A DNA stretch of 64,000 nucleotides from Topomyia yanbarensis (taxonomy: Eukaryota > Arthropoda > Insecta > Diptera > Culicidae), in assembly GCF_030247195.1 (NCBI RefSeq), contig NC_080672.1:305753115-305817114 (forward strand). Direction: 5' to 3'. Positions 12,612-23,009 of the stretch are shown piece by piece (position 1 is the stretch's first letter; each line of letters begins with the position of its first letter). A model generated the notes under the pieces. The model was not told where the DNA came from and made no database searches. It worked only from the letters and a program-made list of their open reading frames with translations. The position numbers and the translations under genes were made by a program.

Positions 12612-13192
12612 TTGCGGCAATTAAAACATAGTAACAAGTATTGTAATCAGACAGCTCATCATGGACAACCTTGCGCGGAAGATGCAGAGGAAGACGCATC
12701 TCAACCGACTGTCAACTCATCTACGGCAAACCAACCCAAAACAGAGTTTTCAATATCAATGCCTGAACCACAAACGGTGGCCAAATTTGTGGCAGCAGTT
12801 GCACAGACCATAATGACAACCACAAAAGAAGCATCCAGTACCGCAAAATCAACTGTAAGCAACATTGGCAAGGATAACAATAACAGTGACGGATTTACGC
12901 TGGTCAACAATAAGTGCAAGAAACAGGGAAAAACATGTGATCGCAGACACCAAGACGGCTTCGTCCTGTACGCGAAAAACAAAAAACAATTAAATGACCC
13001 CCTAGATGCAGATTGCCAGCAAACCCCGTCCGCTCCGCTCGCAATAAAAAGTTGCGCGCACGAGATCCAGTATTATAATAATATTTGTTTATATTTTTAT
13101 TTTTACATTTGTAAACATATAAAAGATCCACGGCTCCGTTAAGCTACCGCTATGAGCCATGTCAAATAAACGAATTATAAAAAAAACACCCA
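12612..13192 (+). mobile_element. ORF1-only retroelement relic, copy B (zinc-knuckle gag plus 3' tail)
   Basis: The 12612-13142 frame contains KYCNQTAHHGQPCAED, a CX2CX4HX4C-like zinc knuckle matching CQYCDQPLHHGKPCAE in the copy at 25.5-26.8 kb. It is followed by a low-complexity T/S/N-rich stretch and DGFTLVNNKCKKQ, matching EGYTIATRKHKQQ of the other copy. The 3' end carries AGATCCACGGCTC, then GTCAAATAAACG and an A-rich tail, also shared with the other copy. Only the C-terminal part of ORF1 remains; upstream gag is missing and no endonuclease or reverse transcriptase follows. Its clade (L1, R1 or I) is not resolved. Confidence 0.65.
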
Positions 13193-14744
13193 GTCGATGC
13201 GTGCCTACAGATCAAATGTCATCAATAGAAGAATTTCCATATTTTCGTTTCCGTTTCGTTATTGTACTAGAAACGATGCAAAGATTACAGCACATATCAT
13301 TGATCCGAGATCAAGTAGTCGATGAAATAGCGTACTACGCTGACTATTGAGGCAAATGATGGATTTAGACCCGCTGGTGTAAATCGAGCTTCAAACTGCG
13401 CTTCTTGAATCACTCAGTAAGTTAGGTTAGTACTTTTTGCGAACTGGTTAGGGTATATCAGCATCAATAAAACTTGCCACGAAATATGAGTAAAATAACA
13501 CTTTAGGAAACAATGCTCATTGGTTCTCGTTTGATTCATAAGCGGATTCCGTTAAATTATTTTGAATTATACATGAATGCGCTACTGTTTGCTATAACCA
13601 TAATTCAAAAATGTGATTGCGCACAAAAAATAGCTCCAGACAAATATGATCCATTCAACGAAACACAAGATTACTCGTGATACCACCATGCATATTTAAT
13701 AGCGCGAGCAATTTGATTTAAAACGATTCGAAATCAGTTCGCAAACCATGTGGTACGTTGTACTCTGCCCATGCAATATGGGAATGTTATTTCAGCTACA
13801 ACTTTTCCGATGGATATAAATGTGGTGTTTGGTCCTGGCCGCGTTATTGCGCGGGAAGTATTGTAACCGAAGCGAAAGGTGAATTGTGTTCCGCTATTGA
13901 GGACGAGATTGGCTAATTGAATTATTAATCAGCGGAATGATAGTGCTCATAGCCATTCGTTTTGACTGGGTTGTTATGTTTAATTGAAGTGTTCACATGA
14001 ATTAATGATGAGATTTCAGCATTAAATGCATTTTAATCAACAAATATCATTCATCTCATTTGCAGGGGCTTAAGGAATACTTGTATCTTAGCAAATAGTA
14101 GAATGATGGGTGGGTAATGTCTGAGACACACCCGGAGTAAAGTACAATACACAATTTCCTAATTCGAATGCAAAAATATCTACGTGCTTCTGAAATATTG
14201 TATTAAAACAAAAAATAAATATGGGTTACAACAAAGGAACATTTTTCAACAGATTCTTTAGATCCTCGTATGCTAGCTCTGAAAACTGTTTTTGAGGCCA
14301 AAAAGAATTTTTTTCGGCTTCAGGAGAAAATGCTGCAATCTTTTGACATCTCAAATTCCATCTGGGATCAGCACGGTACAGGAACAATTAATTAAAATCA
14401 CCGTAGCTGCAAGCAATCCAGCCTATTCGTAGCTCCAAATGATGTCTTCTCATTATACCGGTCACGATGCATAGTCCTGCAAAACACAGTGAACTGGACA
14501 AAACATCACAAAATTGGCAGCTATCAGTGACATTATATCTATATTTTTAATTGTATTTGGTACACTGAAGAATACTTTTCAAATTTACAATAGGATCGAT
14601 TTATCTATTTATTGATTGATTTATTCATTTATTATTTTATTCATTTATTTGTATGTTTATGTATTTATTTCGTCATTTATTTATTTTATTTATTTATTTA
14701 TTATTTATTTAACCTTATATTTGTTTAGGGGGAAAATTTCGATT
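13193..14744. other. Intergenic with ATTT-rich tract
   Basis: No gene recognised. The 14590-14735 segment is a degenerate (ATTT)n microsatellite that also makes the meaningless 14616-14822 open frame. Confidence 0.5.
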
Positions 14745-14749
14745 GCACC
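14745..14749. repeat. BEL element target-site duplication, left
   Basis: GCACC directly precedes the left LTR start TGTTACGCAC and matches GCACC at 22228-22232 directly after the right LTR. A 5-bp TSD is usual for BEL/Pao elements. Confidence 0.85.
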
Positions 14750-15530
14750 TGTTACGCACGCTGCAGCGACAAGAAATAATCCAATTTTATCAATCCTCAA
14801 TAAATGTTTATTTAGATTATAAAATTCCTAGGAAATAAGTAAGTAGATGTAAGTTGTAGATTTAAGATTGTAAACGAATTGTGCTTACGCTTAGTATTTC
14901 TTTTTGTCGTACAACGCTCCGTATAACCTTTACATATAATCACGCGTTGCAACTGTTAAAGTTCGCGGAATCTAGTAGTAAATATGCTTAGGTGAGATGG
15001 CTATGGCTACAGTTATAATAACTCACCTAATAGTTGCTCTCGCAAGTGTTCTTACACAGCGCAATACGGAGTTTCAAGCTATATTGATTCCTAAATTATG
15101 CACGAGCTGCCTATATGCAGCAACCAGCCACCTGTCCGTACTATTGTTCTTCAGTACTTAGCTATTATTTCAATTTAGGTTAAGATTTAGTTTTAATTAG
15201 TATTACAATAAATTTAAGTTAAGTTTAAGATTCTTCAAGTATTTTCTCACCTAGATATTTTGATTAGATTTAAGTTTCAATATATTCAATAGGAAACCTT
15301 AGATTTCAATTACTTAACAGAATATACGATGGGACGCCTAGCTATCACTGCGCACGTTATCAATCTGTTCTCTTTTTCCTCTCTGTCACTTGCGCTCGAT
15401 CGATATAAGCTAGGTAGGTCACCTTCACCATCGCTGACGATCCCTCGGCTGGTGCACCCTCAGTACACTATCGGTGTCACTCAATGAACGGGGCAAATGG
15501 GGCTCGTTGGTCGATGTGGCGTAATCAACA
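14750..15530 (-). repeat. BEL 3' LTR (complete, 781 bp)
   Basis: In element orientation it starts TGTTGATTACGCC at 15530 and ends CGTAACA at 14750, the canonical TG...CA termini. The start is fixed by the purine-rich tract next to it and the end by the TSD. The part 15091-15530 is shared with the right-hand LTR fragment. The last codons of pol run into this LTR up to 15425. Confidence 0.9.
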
Positions 15531-16024
15531 CTCCCCCCCGTAATTCGTTGTAGATTCTTCTGCGACGCATTACTACGAACGCCTACATCAAGCACTGCGA
15601 GCTTCACTGTTGGTCTCTCGTAAATTCCGCCGCTAACAGTTTGCACCGTTGCAGATCGTACCTGTCCATCCGAGGCAACCTTTGTTGCTATGACTCTTCC
15701 CTTTGGCCAATAGTTTCGTGGGAACTTTGGATCGGCTACGATTACAATATCGTTAACTTCGATGGGCTTCATCGCCACGAACCATTTGGATCTTCTCGTG
15801 ATGGTCGGAAGGTAATCTCGGAGCCACTGTTTCCAGAAACTGTTGGCAAGGATTTGAGAAGTTTCGTAGTTGTTTTTCAAGGCCCGAGAGCTGTCGTCGA
15901 AAGTGATTAGTGGTTTCAACCCGTTGGAGGATTGCAGGAGAAAATGGTTAGGGGTTAGTACCGGAGAGAGGTCGCCATCAACGGGAATATTGGTCAACGG
16001 TCGAGAGTTGACTATGTTCTCCAC
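15425..16024 (-). pseudogene. BEL pol C-terminal part (integrase C-terminus and DUF5641-like domain)
   Basis: This is the downstream half of the interrupted pol frame. It resumes with NIVNSRPLTNIP next to the MITE border and includes W-WL-DYLPTITRRSKW, then NDIVIVAD and WPKGRVIAT, the DUF5641-type module found after the integrase in BEL/Pao elements. It ends at a stop within the 3' LTR, so the polypurine tract is itself coding (ITGGS). A start codon upstream at 16060 lies in MITE sequence and is not genuine. With one copy of the 8-bp duplication removed, the frame is continuous with the upstream half, as judged from the flanking codons. Confidence 0.85.
15531..15540 (-). promoter_or_regulatory. 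BEL polypurine tract
   Basis: On the minus strand CGGGGGGGAG immediately precedes the 3' LTR start TGTTGATT. This is the expected plus-strand priming site of an LTR retrotransposon. Confidence 0.8.
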
Positions 16025-16540
16025 TAGAGATGGGCGAAACAGTTCACTTCGAAGAACCATTCCCGACTGAACAGTTCTGTAAAAAGAACTAGTTCAGATG
16101 AACCGTTCTTCCATTCAGCTGATAATTTACTTGTATCTAGCGAATGTCTCTCAAAACATTCGATTCTTGGAGAGGAACCAAACAGATGCTGCCCAAACTA
16201 TTATACCCCTGTATGCTTAACAAGTTCATCAAGGGTAGCGATTTCTTCTTGATGTATAACTAGAGAAATAGAGAATGTGATGAGTCGTTCTTCGCCGGTT
16301 CCATTCTGGGAGAGCACAGAGAGCGCTTTGTGGGACGGCAAGTCGGTTCATTTTCATTCGTTCGCCTAAAAATCGGTCCGAGAAATTCGCCAAACGGCTT
16401 TTGGTCAGGTTCAGTTCATTCGCTTTGAAGAGAATTGAGAACTACCGTTCTTTTAAAAAGAACTTCCGTTCGCTCATTCTCTTCGAAGAACCAGTTCACT
16501 TGAACCGTTCGCGAACGAATGGCCCATCTCTATTCTCCAC
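16017..16540. mobile_element. hAT-type MITE in BEL integrase (with 8-bp TSDs)
   Basis: The body is 16025-16532 (508 bp). Both termini read TAGAGATGGGC in inverted orientation, and TTCTCCAC is duplicated at 16017-16024 and 16533-16540. An 8-bp TSD with TAGAGATG-type termini is the hAT signature. The interior is full of GAACCGTTC/GAACAGTTC palindromic motifs and has no transposase. Removing it with one TSD restores the pol reading frame, which confirms the borders. Confidence 0.92.
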
Positions 16541-19500
16541 CTCATTCAGTGCGTTCTCGAGTACCTCGGCGGTTACTACCCTTGACGCTATAACCTTACT
16601 CAAGTTCTGCTTCACGGTCCTGATCAAGCGCTCCCACGCCCCACCCATGTGTGGTGCCGAAGGTGGATTGAATCTCCACTCGGTGTGCCTTGATGTGAAC
16701 TCGGTCATTAATTTGTCCTGATCTATGTTCCGAATCGCCTCTTCGAGAACCTTTTCAGCGCCTTTAAAGTTGGTGCCTCTGTCACTATATATTACCGAAG
16801 GTGTTCCCCTTCGGCTGAAGATATTTCTCAAAGCCATAATGCACGAGTCCGTCGATAGTGAGTATGCGACCTGCAGATGGATGGCTCTAGTAGTGAGACA
16901 GGTAGCTAGAACACCCCATCGCTTCTCAGTGCGACGACCGATTGATACCGTCATCGGCCCAAAATAATCCAAACCTGTGTGAGTAAATGGACGAGTATAG
17001 GCAGCCAGCCGCGCTTCTGGTAAGTCAGCCATCATTGGAGGACAGGGTGTTGCGCTGTCGTTATTGCACTGCTGACATTCCCTACGCACTCTTCTGTAGA
17101 CAACTTTCAATCGTGGGATATAGAAGTGCTGACGTAGTTCATTTACCACGGTTTCGTGATTTTGGTGATGGAACTGCCGATGAAAATGAGCCACAACGAG
17201 TTTTGTTATGGTGTGTTCGTGGGGAAGAATTACTGGGTTGGAGGCATCTACATCGATGTACTTGCATCCCCCTATCCGACCTTGAACTCGAAGCAGATTC
17301 TGATTGTCCAGTGTAGGACAGACACGGTAGATTGAGCTGCTCTTCGGTATTCGCTTCTTCTCTGCGGAGAAGGCATTCATCTTCAGGATTGCCACCTCAT
17401 CCGCGAACACGTCGCCTTGGGCTATGCGATACAGATAATTTTCGGCTTTGACCAGTTCTTCGTGGGTGAGTGGTCCACTAAGTGGTCGCTCCTTTTTCGC
17501 CAATCGTCTCCAGTTGGAAGCTTGCCGAGCGAACACTGCAGTTCGGCGTAACAGCGTCGTCCAGCTTGAGAATTTCTCCAGCGCGATCAACGGTTCTGGT
17601 GCAACAATGTGTGTAAGTAGATGAGGACGAAGTTCTTCGTCAGTTGTTCCATACCGCCGCGAAGTTATAGGCCACTCTTCTACTGGTGTCGATAGGAACG
17701 AGGATCCCCGAAACCACGGACTTTGCGGGCTGAGATCCGGGAAACCTTTCCATTTAGTACCCAAGTCAGCTACGTTCTGTTTGGTCGATATCCAATGCCA
17801 TTCATATACTTCCGTGCTCTCCAGAATTTCACTGACTCGAACGGCAACATATTGGCTGTATCTTCTATGGTCAGAGATCAGCCAGCAGCACACGTCCCTG
17901 GCGTCAGTGTGGAAGAATCGCTGATTCACCTTAAAGCTTAGGGCAGTTTGGACGGCATTCGTTAGTCGCACTCCGAGGACAGCTGCTTGAAGTTCGGCTC
18001 GAGGAATGGACAGGAAGCGAAGTGGAGCCACTCTCGTTTTGGCGGCCACAAGCGCACATTCTATATTAACTCCTTGTCGGAATCGCAGATAAACTGCGGC
18101 TGCGAACCCATTCTCACTTGCGTCGACGAATGTGTGTATTTGTACCTCGGCGTTAACTGAGATCTGGATCCGAAAGCATCTTGGAATTTCAACTTCTTCT
18201 ACCTTGGGAAGGACTTTCAGCCATAGCAGCCACTTTTCGAACTCATTCTCTTCGATTTTATCGTTCCAGCCAATTCCAGAGCGCCATATATCCTGCAGCA
18301 AGACCTTGAGGTACATCAGAAAATGTGCGATAAATCCGCATGGGTCGTACATCAGCATCAGCATTCGAAGAGCTTCTCTCTTGGTTGGTCGCCGTTGACC
18401 AGATAGGAGATCTTCCTGGCACTTCGAGGAGAGCTTAAAGGTAATGCAGTCTTTCTCTGTGTCCCACCACATTCCAAGAATTTTCTCCGTGGGAAGGCCA
18501 TCATTGACGTTTAAGTTTTTATTGGTCACTGGTTTTTCATTCAGCGATAGCAGCACCGTCGATGAATTCGACAGCCAATTTCTCATTTCGAAGCCGCCTT
18601 CCTGGTGAATCATCTTGATGTCGTGTACGAGCGAAATCGCTTCCTCTTCCGTCTCGACGCTGATGAGCATATCGTCGACGTAATGCTGCTTGACTATCGC
18701 ATGAACTGCGGCCGGAAACTCGTTTTCGTACAGTTTAGCATGCTTGTTTTTTACATACTGGGCCGTGCTTGGCGAGCAGCAGGCCCCGAACGTCATCACC
18801 TGCATGATGTAGACATTAGGTCCGCCTGTGTTCTCCTCGCGTCCCCAGAAAAACCGTTGACAATGCTGGTCCTCTTCTCGCATCAGTACTTGATGGTACA
18901 TCTCCCTCAGGTCTCCGCAAACTGCTATCCGGTGTTCTCTAAATTTTATTAGCACGCTTAGCAGAGACGCTAGGAAATCGGGTCCCTTAAGAAGGACGGA
19001 GTTGAGCGAAACATCGTAAGCTTTCGCGGCGGCGTCCCATACCAACCTCGTCTTTGCAGGTTTGTTCGGGTTAACAACGGGGAATACCGGAAGATACCAG
19101 ACCCTGGGATGCTGGATCGTGAGCTCGGCATCGGTAAGCTTCCGTATGTATCCTTTGCAGATGTAATCCGCGATCTTCGTGTTCAAAACTTCTGCCAGAT
19201 GCGGATCATTCTGCAGCCGATGTTCCAGGCACTCCCAGCGCTTTAGTGCCATTGCTTTATTGTTCGGAAGGCGTACACCGTCGTATTTCCAAAGAAGGCC
19301 TGATTCATATTTATCCCCTTTCCGATGCGTTAGTGTGTCCAGCATTTGTAGTGCCCGTTCATCTTCTGTGGACATGAGCACCTTTCCTGATTTGACCACG
19401 CCCATACTGTCAAGGGAAAAATATTCCTTCATGGCCTTATGTAGATATTCTCCGTTTTCTTGGTTACATGAGCAAATATCTAGCATATGATTGTTGACGA

Positions 19501-21787
19501 CACCGGTGCTGGACGAACTATGTGCGACATATCCGTAAACGCACCATCCTAAGCAAGTCTTGACTGCAACTGGTTCCTTTGTTTTACCTTCACGACTCTT
19601 CGTTACGTGGCCAAGCTTGGCGTGGTCGACACCGATTAGTATGCGTGGAGCAGTGTCACTATAGGACTCGATGGGAAGTCCTTCGAGGTGCCGGAACCGT
19701 TTCTGCAATTCCGAAATAATCATCGTTTGTGGTCGCAGTTCTAGCTTGTTCACGGTACGCGCATCCGACAATGCATGTCTCATCGATTTGTTCGATGTGC
19801 CAGAAATCTGCAGACTGACCTTTTGGGACTTGCACTCCACTCTTTTCGTGCCACCAGTCCACTTTAGACACAAAGGTGCTATCTGTCCAGAAACTCCTAA
19901 TTCATCTGCCAATCCTTGCTCCAGAAGGGTCAGCTCAGAACCATCGTCGATAAATGCGTATGTATGTACTTCTTTCGACGGCCCGTATAGAACAACAGGA
20001 ACAAACCGGAGAAGTACGCCACTGGTTTTAGCTTGATGGACATTGACACTGCTCTCGAGTTTCCCGCCGGGGATTAAAGCAGTGGATGGACCAGAAGTTA
20101 TTGTTTCCGACTCGGACCTTTTGCTACCGTGAAGAAGGGGATGATGAAGGTATGTACATCCGTTGATTCCGCATGTCCTTTTCTGTTTACAGGGACTATT
20201 ATGCCGTTGAAGGCATTTTCGGCAGAGTTTGAGTTCCTTGATCGTAGCCCATCTAGAATCGTAGCTGAACTCTGAGAACCGTTCACACTTGGCTACCGAA
20301 GAGCAGGTTCCCTTACATACTCTGCACGGTTGCGAGAAATCCTTTTTGTCCCTGGTTGGGTTATACGGTTGCTTCTTATCCGACTCGATATGCACGTTAA
20401 GGACGTTCTCCCTTCTGCTGCGGACCTTTGATTCGTCTTTCGGTCCGTTGTTCTGCGTTCCCATCACTGCGCTGGCATCTTCCGCCATCACGTACAACCA
20501 AGTACTAAACTCTAGCAATGTCGGTACCGGATTTCCCCTAGTCGATCTTGCCCATTCCAACTTAAGTCCGGGCGGTAGACGTTCTACCAGCTCGTATCGC
20601 AGAGAAGAGCTGTACATGTAGTCACTTATCTCGCACGCTTGTATTGTGGCGCAGAGATTCTTCACCGAAAGTGCGAAATCGACAAGAGTTTCTAACTTTT
20701 CGACCCTAGGAGCTGGCAAATCTTTCACCTTCTGGATGACCGCTTGAATGATCGCTTCAGGCTTGCCATATAACATTTTGAGCGTTGACATCACGCTCGC
20801 CACATTGCACGGGTGCAGCAATTCGCACCTTACCCTATTCAGCGCCTCACCTTTCAAACATTTCCGCAATCGAAGCATATTTTCTTCGTTTGAAAAACCG
20901 CACATTTGCGTTGAAGAGTTGAACATGGCCAGAAACAATGGCCACTCTTCGGCTCGTCCGCTGAACTCTGGCAAATCCTTGGGAACGGCGTGACGTGCAG
21001 CCAATTGACTTCTATTCAGAAGATACATGGTATCGTCGCCATTATTTTCCGTGGGTTCAAGTCGATAACGTGGAGGATTTGGCGTTGAACCCTGCTCAGG
21101 AACAAAGTTGTCGACGCCACTCACCCTTCGGGTTAGAATACTAGGTTGTGTCCATTGCAAGTTGTGAGGAACTGGGCGAGGGGGATGCACCCCAATTTGT
21201 TGTATTGGACGTCCTCCAGGGTTTGACAGTGGAACGTGGAGGGGAACTTGTGACGTTCTTTCTCGATTGTAACCGATTGGTGGTTGCCCTTGACCGTAAG
21301 CGATGTGCTCTACAGGCTGCGAACTTATCGGCTGCTGTTCATTAGTCAATGTGGGCTGAAAATGGGCCTCACCTCTATCACCAATACGGTCCGTACCCTC
21401 TATCCACTCCTCTATTTGCGATACTTTGTCGACTATTGACCCAACTTCATCCTCCTCACTATCGCTTCTGTATTTGTCGAGTATGGCGAATTTCATGTCC
21501 AGAAACCTCTGCTCCAAGGCTTTAGTCTCTTCCAGTTTGCGTAGCTGCAACTTCATCTCACGCCTTGATCGACTTCTGCTGGTACAGGTGCTCGACCTTG
21601 TTAGGGTATTGTTAGATCGCACAGATATTATATCCTCAGATGGTTCAGGTTCGTGTGTCGATTGTTGCTGTGAAGAACAGATATTATCCGGATGGAGAGG
21701 ATTGGTACTGTTACTAGTTCCACAAGACGGGCAACTCCAGTCTGTCTCTGAGACTGCTTCAGTAACATTTGCGCACGTGAAATGGTA
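16533..21787 (-). pseudogene. BEL/Pao gag-pol polyprotein, 5'-deleted and MITE-interrupted
   Basis: The open frame runs from the deletion junction at 21787 into the MITE at 16532. At its N-terminus YHFTCANVTEA and DWSCPSCG are the second half of a PHD-like zinc finger whose first half is deleted; no genuine start codon remains. Counting residues from 21622: LPEFSGRAEEW opens the DUF1759 gag domain (about 215-375); CRVCKGTC and later cysteine/histidine pairs form zinc-binding motifs (about 434-490); IDDGSELTLLEQ is the aspartic protease (about 557); VCGDLREMYHQV and YVDDMLIS are reverse transcriptase (YVDD about 981); TFVDASENGF is RNase H (about 1170); the H-H-C-C finger, GLDYFGPM, YSDRGTNF and GGAWERL mark the integrase (about 1487-1670). 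Such a long open frame means little time since insertion. Confidence 0.93.
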
Positions 21788-22227
21788 CTAAATTATGCAC
21801 GAGCTGCCTATATGCAGCAACCAGCCACCTGTCCGTACTATTGTTCTTCAGTACATAGCTATTATTTCAATTTAGGTTAAGATTTAGTTTTAATTAGTAT
21901 TACAATAAATTTAAGTTAAGTTTAAGATTCTTCAAGTATTTTCTCACCTAGATATTTTGATTAGATTTAAGTTTCAATATATTCAATAGGAAACCTTAGA
22001 TTTCAATTACTTAACAGAATATACGATGGGACGCCTAGCTATCACTGCGCACGTTATCAATCTGTTCTCTTTTTCCTCTCTGTCACTTGCGCTCGATCGA
22101 TATAAGCTAGGTAGGTCACCTTCACCATCGCTGACGATCCCTCGGCTGGTGCACCCTCAGTACACTATCGGTGTCACTCAATGAACGGGGCAAATGGGGC
22201 TCGTTGGTCGATGTGGCGTAATCAACA
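21788..22227 (-). repeat. BEL 5' LTR, truncated (about 440 bp)
   Basis: It matches 15091-15530 almost perfectly and ends, on the plus strand, at AATCAACA next to the right TSD (GCACC, 22228-22232). It lacks the part equivalent to 14750-15090. At the inner border the LTR joins directly to gag codons, with only CTA as possible shared bases, so one deletion removed the LTR 3' part, primer-binding site, leader and gag start. Confidence 0.88.
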
Positions 22228-22232
22228 GCACC

Positions 22233-23009
22233 GTTTCATTCTATTAGGAAGCTGAAACGTCTTTGAAGAATAGAGAAAAAAGCAATGGTTCGAGATTGCT
22301 TCCTAGAGGCATAGTCGACAAGTTGATGAAACTATAATGACTTATTATTTCCCTATTTCACAGATAGAGAATGTTCCGCTAGATATGATTTATGCCATCC
22401 TATAAAAGCAACTCACTAGATCTTTGCCTGTGCAATCCACACCATCGAATGCAGCTTGGAGATCATTGTATACAGTATCTACCTAAGATCCGTCTTCAAT
22501 GTTCTCAATGCTGTGAAGTGACTGGCTACATTGGTAGTTATTGATCTGATGTTAAGATTCCATCATAAATAGCTAAACCCCTGCCATTAGTATTTTCTCC
22601 CAGTATACTGTATCGTTAGAAGAAGCTTTTCCGGATGGTTTAAAAGCAAGTTTCATGTGCTATTATTGGTCATTTCATGTGTGATGAATTTAGGTAAGAG
22701 CAGAGGTTCTAATCGCTTAAATCTCTTGACACTTTCCAACAGCAGAGAATATGCTTATAAATAAATTCGTGAAGAAATTGAAATCATCGAACAAAGCAGT
22801 TCGGTTTCTCGTCTCGTTCAGTTCAGACGCTAGAAATCACTCCGCTGCTATTTGCAAAGGCAAAAATTGATTCCATTTACCTAGTGAGGAATTCCACGAA
22901 GATCCGTCCGAAAATCTTTAAAATCGTGACCGACCATCTTAGATTCCAATGAAACTTTACACGTTTAACCGTCATGCAAGACTAAATATTTTCCACAGAT
23001 AATAAGATT
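22233..23009. other. Intergenic, no feature recognised
   Basis: Flank of the BEL insertion; no ORF, RNA gene or repeat pattern recognised. Confidence 0.5.

Larger units (their letters stand above)
14750..22227 (-). mobile_element. BEL/Pao LTR retrotransposon (minus strand)
   Basis: This 7.5-kb element has LTRs (14750-15530; 21788-22227, truncated), a 5-bp GCACC TSD and a gag-pol with the BEL/Pao domain order: PHD-like finger, DUF1759 gag, zinc cysteines, aspartic protease, reverse transcriptase, RNase H, integrase, C-terminal DUF5641-like domain. A 508-bp MITE interrupts the integrase region. The 5' LTR lacks the segment equivalent to 14750-15090, and the adjoining primer-binding site, leader and gag start are also missing. 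The LTR portions present in both ends are almost identical (one visible mismatch, at 15158), and 1708 consecutive codons are open, so insertion was recent. The MITE and the 5' deletion make it non-functional. Confidence 0.95.

Noticed and set aside
14616..14822. 68-codon frame rich in Y, I and F
   Set aside because: Created by the ATTT microsatellite and the start of the BEL LTR.
16025..16060. Methionine start of the 15425-16060 frame as a separate gene
   Set aside because: The first 12 codons lie in MITE sequence; the frame is the C-terminal part of the BEL pol.
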